Of a stretch of 64,000 nucleotides of DNA, positions 11,228-20,911 are shown piece after piece. The notes under the pieces are model-generated. The model did no database searches. It was not told the DNA's origin and saw nothing but the letters and a program-made list of their open reading frames with translations. The first letter of the stretch is position 1. Each line of letters starts with the position of its first letter. A program made the position numbers and the translations under genes. This DNA is from Gnetum montanum (lineage: Eukaryota > Streptophyta > Gnetopsida > Gnetales > Gnetaceae): the NCBI GenBank assembly GCA_015680685.1, contig MNCI01004181.1, positions 637,623 to 701,622 of the forward strand, given 5' to 3'.

Positions 11228-14032
11228 TCATGTAGTTCCTAGTGGCGATGACTCCTCCATTGGCACTTTCCCTTTGTCTTGTGCTCTAGGCTTTGAGTCT
11301 TGATGGCATTGAAGTATGGTCTGGAGCTTCTCCTCTTTGGTCTGAGGGTCTTGTGTCATCCATGCTAATGTTCCAACGTTTGACAGAGTCAGCACTTCCC
11401 ACGGACAGGGTAGTTGCAGAAACATTTGCTTGGCCTTGACATACCAAGCTGCGAACACCTATCATTCCTCCTCATAGGCTCTAGCTTTATCCTTATACTT
11501 CTGAAAATATGCTAGCCATAGAGCCAAGTTTGTTATGACACCTTTCTGTCCTTGGTAGCTAGCTTTTACCACCTCAAGTTCAGAATTTGCACATCTAGTT
11601 TTTTCAACAGCTTCTTATGCTCTGCAAAGTCTACTTCGTATTTGATGTGGGTGGTTGCTACCTGCTGCTCAAGCTCTATCCTCAGGCATCCTGCTATTAA
11701 CATGGCAAGGTTGGTGTACCTCAGATTTTTCAACTCCATGTACTCTGTCAGATCCTGAATCTGTAGGTCCCAGCTTTTAACTTCTGCTTGGTGGACGAAG
11801 GCATATGTGTCCAATATGGCCCACCAGTCAGTGTGTTGAGCACTGATAGTATTGATTTGGGCCTTTGCCATATGGATCTCCTTTTCAAGGATCTATTTAT
11901 ACATCCCTAGCTGATCGCAGAAGTGCTCCTTCAACTTCTCATGTCATTTATCCTCATTTTACCAAGCGCTTATCTCAATAGCTGACTATTGACGAATGGT
12001 GCATACCTCCTCCATCGAGAGGATTCAATTTTCTCTAGCTAAATGGCTTATGTCTTGATTAACCTGGATGAATTGTTCTTGTAATTGATGGAAGTGTTCA
12101 TCGAGAATGTTCTTTTGCTTTTCCGTAGTGGTTAACCGAAGATTGTCTACAACTAGCTTCTTGTTTTCTTCTTGTAAGGCTTTGAGTGCCTTGATATGCA
12201 CATGAGTTTGCGATTGTGCTGTGGAGGCATCCCAAACAGCCTTCTCTTTTTCATCAGCCACCCTTTATTCTCCACTATTAGCTTGGTTAGTTGCTTAGTC
12301 TTGAAATTATCTAGCTGGTCTATAGGAACAAATTATAGAGGATCTCGCTGTGCTGCTTGTAAGGCCACGAGCTGCTCTTGTAGTTTTTGCACCTCTGCTT
12401 TAGCATGCTCTACCCTTACTTATGTTAAGATCAGCTTCCCCTTTATGGAAATGAGGTCTAACTAAATTGTTGTAACTTCATGAGGGATGTCAAACAGGGA
12501 CATCATTACTTGCCCTGTTTGAAGCAATCGATCAAGCACATCCTCATGTTCCGCAGGAGTCATTGAGGTTTCGACCAAAGTTTGAGCATCCCATGCTCTT
12601 GTGAAATCTACCAGTGGCACAACAAGTACATTGAAGGATTCTTTAATGTGGTTCGCGACCACTTCTGCAGCTCCCGTGGCATTTTGGTGTTGCATGACCA
12701 CCACGGTGGCTCCTTCACCAGTTTCTAATTGCACCTGGAAAGATGCCACGTTTCCTGAGATCTATTGTGACCATCTACTTTCCCTTCCTCCTTTGTGAAT
12801 AGATACTTCCCCCCTTGTGTAATCCAATGAAATAGTAGGCTGAATGGCATCATTGATGATGCGGAAGAGGTTTGTGTCATCACAGCTTCCCCAACTGACC
12901 GTCTCAGCAATGGCCATAAGATGGCTCATCGACGGTCTGTAGTCTTGCGACGGTTGCTGATCCTAGCTTGTGCTAGGCTTTGCTTCCTATTGTTGGCTGG
13001 GACTTGTACTTGAAGGTTGGCTAAGTCTTGCAAGTTGAGTTGCAATTGGTTTAGCCATCTATTCTTCTTCCTGTTCTGGTCCCAGTTCTTTGCCAGTGCT
13101 TTTCCTTGGAGTTGGCGCCTTTATCAATTCAGCATACGAAGCAGTTTGGGCTTTTCAGAGGACATCATTGGTGTACCCCCAAATACTAGCACATAGGCAA
13201 AGCTTTTTGATAAGAAAAGGGAAAGGCAGCACCATTTTCCCTATCTTTTGTTCGTTGAATTGCCTCAGGATCTCCATTAAATATAGATGGGGCAAGTTAG
13301 CGTTAACCTTTCCCATCAGCACTGCACATCCTCTAGTCGCATATGTTGATATTCTTTTTAGGCCCTTTGTGGGGAATAGGTGATATGTTCCAATTTTGAA
13401 GTAAATCCTCTCTTCCGTCGTCAACTAACTAAATGTTTTATCTCTGCCATAAGCCTTTTCCAACCAATCCTTTCGCACATCAGGGTCTGAACGGGTGGAT
13501 AATTGAGCAACTTTGGGCCCTGTATTTGGAAGGTTTAACACTTCCAAAATGGCCTATGCGGAGAAGTTAACTGTCACACCACAAATATTGACAGTGGTGC
13601 CTTGCTCCCTATTGTGCCAAAATTGGTACGTCTCTCCTAGGTACCAGGCATTGCTTTCAGAGAATATAGGCCATAAAGGAGATCCTTTGAGGTGATCCCT
13701 AACGGCCTTAGGAGTGAACTCTGCAAATGATTCAAAGTTCAATTCTACAATCACCGCAGCAAATGTGGACTTCTCGTGGATGGCCTGAACACAATCTTGG
13801 GGCAACGTGAGCTATTGTCCTTGTTCAGGTGCTGCAACAACTCCTCCTTCTACCTACCTAGACTGTACGGTAGGAGGATATTCTTGATGAATGCTGAATG
13901 ATTGTTCCTCCTATTCTGCATGTTTTTCGGTAGGATCTTGTCTTCAACCGCTCTGAGGTCATTTGCTTCCACCTTGAGAAGGACCTTCCTGTTGTCCACG
14001 TTTTGGGACCATCTGCAATCACACGGGGCCAA
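11228..14032 (-). pseudogene. Accessory protein of element III: PF20167-like head plus long coiled coil
   Basis: About 930 codons in several linked frames (14032-13850, 13805-13155, 12910-12462, 12261-12025, 11871-11566, 11458-11228). The head has a 'small residue-Val-Thr-Val-Asn-Phe-Ser-x-x-Ala-Ile-Leu' turn near 13560, a Lys-Ile-Gly-Thr-Tyr-His-Leu-Phe-Pro segment near 13390 and LPFPFLIKKLC near 13210. This order recalls the plant 'putative transposon protein' domain (PF20167), but that is from memory. The middle (12260-11570) is a heptad-rich coiled coil. The tail has WYVKAKQMFLQLPCPWEVLT near 11450 and ends in a Lys/Pro-rich stretch before the 3' LTR. Element II has the same protein over its length, so it was a real gene of the family. 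Stops and shifts make this copy a pseudogene. Confidence 0.75.
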
Positions 14033-14067
14033 GCATTAGTAAGGTTGTTTTTGAAGTTAGTTTATAC
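14013..14067 (-). other. Mini-intron-like segment, 55 nt, before the accessory ORF
   Basis: Minus strand: GTAAG|GTATAA donor, TTACTAAT branch-like site 23 nt before the acceptor, GTGTGATTGCAG|ATGG acceptor. The coding frame shared by the family opens Arg-Trp right after it. It is close to the lower size limit of plant introns. Confidence 0.5.
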
Positions 14068-14484
14068 CTTACTACTTGCCTTAATTAATGATCTTATGTG
14101 ATACGTGTGATATTGCCTAAAAACTGTAATAATATGTCCTGTGACTTAGGTGGTTTCCCATTTTAGTTTCCCGGTATACCTAGGGATTAAATGATTTTGA
14201 GGCACAATTATTCTAAGTGTTATAGTTAATTACCCTAAATGATGTCCTTTGGGTGATGATAAATTCCCAAAAATTTAATTGCTTTTCGGCAGATGTCTCT
14301 CCCCCACGACTAAGCTGAACACTCCAGGTTCAAGTAGGTTTAGACAGAATTAAAATCGGAGTACCAACGAGCTAGATATAGTTAGAAAAGCAAGGGTCGC
14401 TCAATCGCAAGTCGTAGAGAAAAAATTGAAAAACTCCCCCATGTGAATGGCAAAAATGATGCTAAGTGTTGTGGGGGGGTCACC
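14068..14484 (-). other. Leader between internal promoter and accessory ORF
   Basis: Read in sense it has many stops and no long frame, as a 5' untranslated leader would. It contains a TTAGTCGTGGGGGAGA copy of the polypurine-tract wording at about 14298-14313. Element II has a counterpart at 20484-20505. Confidence 0.4.
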
Positions 14485-14555
14485 TATTTATAGGGTTGGA
14501 GGGACGTGATATCGCATACGATACATCGCGTACGCAATATCGCAGCCTATTGATG
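14485..14555 (-). promoter_or_regulatory. Internal promoter of the accessory gene
   Basis: CTATAAATA on the minus strand at 14493-14485. Upstream lie GATATC (14508-14513), a near-copy AATATC and paired CGATAC/GTACGC words (14514-14550). This is the same arrangement as in the LTR U3 regions, but here it is inside the element, about 420 nt before the mini-intron. Confidence 0.5.
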
Positions 14556-14859
14556 TATAGGCCCAAGGGAAAAAATTGAACTTTTTAAGATTTTCTTGAA
14601 ATCTATGTTGAAAAATTAGGACATGTGATACATGTTGAAGGTTGCTAGGGTAATTCCATTAATTCATAAGGCACAATTAATGATGATGGTGTGGATTTTA
14701 TCAATAAAACCTTGGGTGGTAAGAAAAAGAATATGTAATCGTACATAGGAACATTATTATTCAGAGGGATAGTAGTAGGGAAAGAAAATTGTTAAAATTA
14801 TACTGAGGGTAAGAAATGGTGTGTGTGAGCTATGTCATAAGTGAAGATTACAAAAGATT

Positions 14860-15400
14860 ACACAAGTGGGTCCTCCCCAAAGCAGGTTTCAACTTATAAT
14901 GCCCTTGTGTAACGACACTTAAAGTGTCCGTGGGCACTAGAAGGATTAAATGTAATTCACACTAACTCCACAAAACACACACATGTAAATATCACCGGAA
15001 TGAGGTAAGAATTCTATGTTACACATGACACGAGCTACAATTACACGAACAGTGAGATGAGACGAACAATAGAAAAGGATTGTAGAGATTGGGACATGAG
15101 GTAACTAACCTAGGACATAGTAAATCCTGCATGAAAAGCATGATTAACATGTCATTAACCCATTGTTCCAAGATCAAGACCAAGTTTGTTCCTTTGACCA
15201 GTGACATCGCATTGTTTCATCCCATGATGAACAACTATGAGAGTACCATAATAACAAGGCATACGATCACTTGGCGTTTTGTGCAAGGGAGGAGTGATTT
15301 TTGTTTTGTGGCACTTTTCTTTTTCTTTTTTCTTTTTCTCTCTTTTTTTTTCTCTTTTTGAATACTGAATCCAAAGAAGTTGCCAAATTTCAGGCATGGG
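14860..15400 (-). other. Family-conserved internal block (element III copy)
   Basis: Strong match to 31885-32330 of element IV and a weaker, collinear match to 19460-19925 of element II. The upstream end can be read as a short coding tail, Pro-Ser-Asp ... GTLIVVHHGMKQCDVT, ending at a stop shared with element IV. The rest looks non-coding. A pyrimidine-rich TTTCATGCAG-like run lies inside. Confidence 0.6.
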
Positions 15401-15538
15401 TGCATGTCTTTCCAGTGGGGCCCCCTAGAATAGCATTGGATTTTTGAGAATCCTTTTTGATTACTCTTACTCCCATTTTTCATTAGATCTACAAGGATCT
15501 TAGTACAACCACATTGCATGATAACTCCCATAGACATC

Positions 15539-15539
15539 N
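15539..15539. other. Assembly gap (single N) hiding missing sequence
   Basis: Element IV carries about 370 extra bases at the equivalent point (roughly 32507-32880). Element III jumps across them at the N, so the one-base gap is probably a collapsed region. Confidence 0.65.
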
Positions 15540-15547
15540 ATTTGTTA

Positions 15548-17530
15548 TTAAAATGGGGGGTATCCCCCATAACTGAACGGTTGAGGATGACGAGGATTAA
15601 TAAGTGGAAGATGAGGATCCTTGCATGTTGGAAGTATTGGGGCTTGGCCATACTTACCCCGGCGGGGTTCACACACTTGATTATAATGAGCATAGTGGGG
15701 CAATTTATACGATGTAGTTCCCGGATAACGAGTTGACCCACTATGATGTTTGAGACCATTAGATGGTATGCAAGGATTGGGTTGTTGCTCTCCATTTCTG
15801 TGTTCATTGGGCCATATTGTTGTTGGAGCGTGAGTTGGTGGCCCTGATGAAGTTACATGAGGCGTTGGCTTTGAAGATAAGGGTACACCACAGTGTGGGA
15901 CTTGTGCTGAGTTGTAGGATGCAATGGCCTCAGAATTTTGTTGTCCCTTCTTATGGCCATGTTTAAAGAAGGAACACTTTTGATGTTGAGGAGGCTTCTC
16001 ACTGCTGTTGGTAGTAGTAGCACAAGTGACATTCGTAGGTTGTTGTGGTGGTGCAGATACCTTAGGAATAGTTGGTGGCGATGTATAAGAAGGGAAAGGA
16101 TGAGAATGTTGAAAGTTTGGAGGAGTATAAGGTGCATAAGGTGGTGGTTGTGTTGAAGGCATGGGCTAATAGTATTGAGAAGAATGGTATTGTGGTGAGA
16201 TAGAGTACGTTGGCCCAGTTGGAGAAACAGGATGTTGAACAAGATAAGCGTTTGGGTTCGGATGATATGAAGGGTGTCTCTAGTCTAAGGGTGGTTTCCC
16301 CCATGACTGGGATTGTTGCCATTGTGATCGAACATAGTATCTCCATACGAACTCTGGATGTAACGTATTTCCCCAATGCTCATATAAATATAACAATATT
16401 GGGCATTAGCCCTTGGGTTGATCGTACAGGCATATGTTGCATTCATACGTATGATTGGCAGTTGAGCTCTTATTTTCCTTATCCCTTCTTTTCGATTGTC
16501 TAATGTTTTGTCCTGCTTCTTGGGTTTTCAAAACCCTGTCTCCAATAATGTTGATAAATTCTCCACATTTTTGATACGTCCATTCCAACATCTTATTAAT
16601 CTTTGCCTCGGCCTGTTCTAATGTTTGTTGTATTGGCAAAGATGATGTTTCCACCTTGAGATTGGTTGATTTCTCCTTTTTATGATCATGGACCTTTGTT
16701 AAGTTAAGATTTTGGTCCCGTTGATGTTTTTCAACACTCTTCCATCTAGCTAATTCTCCTTCTTCTTTTGCTACCTGCTTAATAAGCTCTTGGACTTGAT
16801 GGGTTCATAGTTCGTATAGTTGACCTTGGGCATACATTCCTAAGGTCTCTCTGGTTGCATCATGAAGCCCATCAATGATATGGTACATTAGCCTTTCCTC
16901 GAAAAACCCATGGCTTGGACAATTGTTTAACAGTGAATAATAGCTTTCTAAGGCCATGTCCAAGGGTTCGTGTTGTGCTTATTTTCATCCTTGGATTTTT
17001 TTCCTCAAGGCTGACACTCTTGCATAGGTTTGATTTTTTTTGTTAAAGACTTCTACCATTGTTGACCAGGATCGTATCGAATTTTGTTTTAACGATATAT
17101 ACAATACTTTTGCTTGGTCAACGAGTGTCATGGGAAAGAGCTTAAGTTTTTGCCAACCGTTATCAATGTTGTTCCATGCGCAAGCATCATAGAAGGCTTG
17201 TAAATGTTGATGCGGATCTAAGCCATAGCCTCCTGAAAATTTAGGAAAGTTGTTTAAATCGAGCCTAGGTAGATGAATCTCTTTATGATGCCTACGTGAG
17301 ATTCGAACGACCTCTTGTATTTGTGTTAAGCTTGTAGTGGCCAATAGGGGTTCATCATCATTGGGTAAGTTATGCTTTCATGTGTTAGGATGATGCTGCT
17401 TTCGTTCATGTATATAAGAAACCCCCACTTCAGGTTGTGTACTCCAATCTTCATCATCATATAGTTCGTTGGTTCTCTAATGAACTTCCTCACTAAGTGT
17501 GGCATTATTGTAATCTTGTAGGAGAGGCAT
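15548..17530 (-). pseudogene. Gag of element III
   Basis: Nearly full-length Gag, about 660 codons, starting at an ATG at 17530 (MPLLQDYNNATLSEE), some 120 nt inside the primer site. The Retrotrans_gag-type core at 17290-16990 reads LDLNNFPKFSGG, HLQAFYDACAWNNI, LKLFPMTLVDQA, and continues at 16900-16790 with MYHIIDGL and LGMYAQGQL. A degraded zinc-knuckle (ECNICLYDQPKGQC) lies at about 16445-16404; His is replaced by Gln. The C-terminal third is a Pro/Ser/His-rich tail ending FSYGGYPPF at 15548. A handful of in-frame stops remain. It has the same domain order as element I but a longer tail, and no protease follows. Confidence 0.87.
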
Positions 17531-17650
17531 TATTGTGAAGTTGTGTGTGAATTACATGTGACTTTTGATAATTACTTTTTCTAAAAGATATATCATTAAG
17601 TCCTTTACAATGACCTTGTATGATATAACTAATCTAGATAACTAGCACCG

Positions 17651-17668
17651 TCCCTGGCAACGGTGCCA
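17651..17668 (-). other. Primer-binding site, tRNA-Asp
   Basis: TCCCTGGCAACGGTGCCA on the plus strand, 16 of 18 matches to the tRNA-Asp 3' end, one base from the LTR at 17670. Confidence 0.9.
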
Positions 17669-17669
17669 A

Positions 17670-18490
17670 TGATGAGTGGCGAGGTATCCCTACACTCAAG
17701 CATACAAATACGAGCGTTACACGCGCGATTCGGTCAAACTCCGTAGATGGACTAATTGTGGCATCTACACAGTTAGCCTTAGGTCGCAATTCGCTGTCTT
17801 CCCACCTGGACTAGTATTAGCTTTGTCACTTATGGTTTAGTCCAGAGTGAGGTGTATGATGTGGTTCTAACCTAATGCTACTCCTGGGTATGATGGTAAA
17901 TAAGATTAACTAAGCTATGAGAGAAAGGGTGAGAGAGAATCTAACTAGCCTAAGTGTGATGAGCATCTGTTCCTTGATTATTCGTACACATCTTGGACTT
18001 CATGCACAACTACCACTAGGATTACCAAGCGCAAATCCTAGGTACGCTACTGGGTTACCAAGTAGTCACACTGAAATGCTCGTAATCAAGTCATACTCAT
18101 TCCACGCTTAACATGAGTTTAAGGGTGAGAAGAGATTAACTAGAAAAGCATTAAATAACAATTAAATAAATAATTAAACTAAGTGAATGCTGCAATGATA
18201 TGGTAATCTCGATCTTTATTTCCGGTCATGTGCGTGTCGAAGTACGTCACACTCGAATAAGGATGCCATACAATTACAATCATCACATTGAGGGCATACA
18301 TTGGGAAATATTCTAACTCTGGAAGGATAAAACTGCAAGAGTCTAGATAAGGGTCTAAATCTAAGTGCGAAATAAGGGAGAGCCACCTCTTATTTATAGA
18401 ACTGGCGGTGGGCTATGATATCGTGTATGAGATATCGCAACTGAGCATGTGATTACGCGATATCGCGGTCGCCCAAAACGCGATTCATCA
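17670..18490 (-). repeat. 5' LTR of element III
   Basis: 821 bp with TG...CA ends. U3 is about 90 bp in sense. Confidence 0.9.
18390..18464 (-). promoter_or_regulatory. Element III promoter: GATATC array plus TATA box
   Basis: TATAAATAA on the minus strand at about 18398-18390. GATATC palindromes lie at 18417, 18431 and 18459 in short U3. Confidence 0.65.
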
Positions 18491-18495
18491 CCTAC
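18491..18495. repeat. Target-site duplication CCTAC, right copy of element III
   Basis: Identical to 10253-10257. Confidence 0.92.
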
Positions 18496-18996
18496 AGTAT
18501 GGTGTTAAGCTATCAAATGGAGTCTTTATTTGAGTGAATTATACTTCGGTACAGTTCATGTTCAAAAATAAAGATTGAGGCTATTTTGCATCATTACAAC
18601 ATTCCCTTAGTTATTTTGTTTACTTAGCATAGTTTTCCTATTTTCTTAGCTTAGTAGTTTACATTTCAAAAGTATTCTACTTTTCATGCTCATTAGTTAA
18701 GCAGAATGGGTACAACTAAATTCAAGCATTTAAGTATAATTGTTTGGTAACCCAGTAGTGGTTTTGCTTGATTTGCTCAATAGTGATTCCACTTGGTAAT
18801 GCCAATAACAATTGCATAAGCCGAAAACATGATTAGTAAACTAGGATCAAATAATCATTACTCTAGGCTAGAATAGATTTCCATTTCTGTATCACTTAGA
18901 CTTAGACTTTAATTCTATTTTTAATCATGTTTAATACTAGGAGTAATTTGAGCCTTACAACATCACATATCATATGTCTTACTATGAGTTAAACCA
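18496..18996 (+). repeat. 5' LTR of element II, second part
   Basis: Aligns with 24097-24584 and ends GTTAAACCA at 18996, as the 3' LTR does. Confidence 0.8.
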
Positions 18997-20230
18997 TAAT
19001 AATATGTTTTTATCATGGTCGTAATGATATTCTTACCACATCATCCATTCCCTCATTTTTAATAATAAGAGGTTCTTACCATGGTCATAATGATAATCTT
19101 TTTATAATAAAACTAAAATAAACTTGTGATCATTATGCCTCGATAGAAAAGTGAAGAACCAAGTGGGAATGAAAAGGGTGTGACATCAAGGGGATTTGTG
19201 GATTTTTTGAAACTACTGCTACGAGTCTTATCCTATTGTTAAGAGTGTATTATTTTTTTGAGTTTTAACAAAAAATGGAAGTATGAGTATAATAGGTGTT
19301 GCCTTACCATGACACTAGAAAGACATGTTACCCATGCCCAATGGTAGTTCTCTAGTAAGGTTGATACAACAAAAATATAATAAAAGCACAGAATAAAATT
19401 TCTAGGGAAAAACATGTTACCCATGCTTGAAGATAGGCAACTTCTCAAAAATCTGAAAAAGAATAAGTGTGCTATTAATAAACTCCTTCATTGAACCACA
19501 TTGCCAAGTGATAATACTTCTTGCAATGATGGTATTCTTGTGGTTGTTAGTCTTGGGGATGATACAATGCGATGTCACTAGAAAGTGGTTTGGACATGGT
19601 TTGGATCTTGGATAGAAAGGCTAATGATTACCTTAATCATGTATTACATACAAGGATTCCTTATGCCTATGTTAAGACACCTATCATCCCAATTTTTGCA
19701 ATTCCTTCTAATTTCATTCCACTTCACTGGCATATTTAATCGTAATTCTATGGTTTTGTATAATATATTGTTATTTTCCCAACTTGGCGATACTAACATG
19801 TATGTATTGCAAGATAGGTATGTTCTATATTCAACTCCTTGAGTACCTACAAACACTTATAAGTGTGGCTATACAAGGGCACTAAGGGCTAATGCCTGCT
19901 TTAGGGAGTATCCACTTGTATAACTCTTCTACCTCATACTTGATGATCAATGCTACATCATCTTATGCCTCCAGGATACTTTAGCACTCAAGCTTACTTC
20001 CCATAAGTCTTATAATCTATCCATATGTTAATAATTCTCAATCCATCTCATATATACCTAATAGACCTTCATTACCCAAGATTCTTTCCTTATGACCTTT
20101 GAATGTCAAATTTTTGAAATCCAAGCATCATCTATGATTCAAGATCCTTTAGGCAGCCTCTATATCTTCTGAATTATCCAATTGACTCAATTTTTCCATC
20201 AAAAATTATAAAAAATTCAAAATTTTTCAA
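18997..20230 (+). other. Interior of element II, decayed; conserved block at about 19460-19925
   Basis: No primer site or gag can be recognised. A local imperfect duplication ('accatggtcataatgat') lies at 19012-19100. From about 19460 to 19925 the sequence matches the conserved block of elements III and IV, best at GGGATGATACAATGCGATGTCAC-like wording near 19557-19577, and ends in the 'gggcactaagg...cctgctttagggag' phrase near 19880-19910. Confidence 0.6.
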
Positions 20231-20233
20231 CAA

Positions 20234-20315
20234 TGACATTGTAGCTTCAATGTCGTATGTCTTATGATGTTGAAGCTACAATGTCACATCTACGATGTTG
20301 CACATATAAAAATAG
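20234..20315 (+). promoter_or_regulatory. Perfect 17-bp inverted repeat followed by TATA box (internal promoter of element II)
   Basis: Left arm TGACATTGTAGCTTCAA (20234-20250) and right arm TTGAAGCTACAATGTCA (20270-20286) are perfect complements with a 19-nt loop. ATATAAAAATAG follows at 20304-20315. The position is equivalent to the palindrome-plus-TATA unit of element III (14485-14555), though the palindrome sequence differs. Confidence 0.5.
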
Positions 20316-20849
20316 TATATAAGCACATAAGAGTTAGAAAATTTTTTCATTATGCCATTTCAAAGAAAGATGAGTTTTTGTAGTTTTGTGAGCTTTGGAA
20401 ATGAAACTTTTTGATGCCATAACTTCCTCACTACAACTCTGATTCACAAAATTCTTGAACCCTATTAATCCTAGAGTGCTCAACTTAGTCATGGTGAGGG
20501 GGGGGTTGGGGGGCAGGGGGACAGATCTAGTGCATGTAGACAAGGAATATTGAGCTAAAATTTCCTAATTCAAAAGATAATATAAAGGATAAGTACAAGG
20601 ATACAATATGAATATTTTAATTAACCAATTAAATCAAAGTCAATGGACTTAATCTATTCTCCTAACCAACCATAGCAACCATTCAAGGATACAAGAAACA
20701 AGAAAATGATAACTATGAGATGTCATAATAATCAAAGATATAACAATTAGGAGTTTCTTTTGGGAATTTCTCTAATTTTGTAATCATGATAAGAGCCATA
20801 ACTAATGAAGAGGATAAGAACTAGATCAAACCAAGGATACAAGAAAGGA

Positions 20850-20911
20850 TTATGAACCAGTAGGAACCAATCTGAAATTCCTTGGTAACCTTGAATTCTT
20901 AATGATTATAG
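20850..20911 (+). other. Mini-intron-like segment of element II
   Basis: The acceptor side is conserved: TTAATGATTATAG|ATGG, ending at 20911, almost the same as element IV. The donor side reads AAG|GATTATGAA, so the GT appears lost. It helps align the start of the accessory gene. Confidence 0.4.

Larger units (their letters stand above)
10258..18490 (-). mobile_element. Element III: non-autonomous LTR retrotransposon with gag and accessory gene
   Basis: Complete 8.2-kb element on the minus strand, inserted into the 5' LTR of element II with a perfect CCTAC duplication. Order in sense: 5' LTR, tRNA-Asp primer site, gag, family-conserved block, internal promoter, mini-intron, accessory gene, polypurine tract, 3' LTR. 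It has no protease, reverse transcriptase, RNase H or integrase. LTR differences are few and mostly C-to-T or G-to-A, so it is the youngest and best-preserved member in this window. A single N at 15539 hides missing sequence. Confidence 0.9.

Noticed and set aside
12601-13695. Plus-strand open frames at 12601-12798, 13090-13383 and 13513-13695
   Set aside because: They lie opposite the accessory protein of element III, which is supported by its homologue in element II; the antisense frames are not conserved.
15089-16503. Plus-strand open frames over the gag of element III
   Set aside because: Antisense shadows of the Pro-rich Gag tail.
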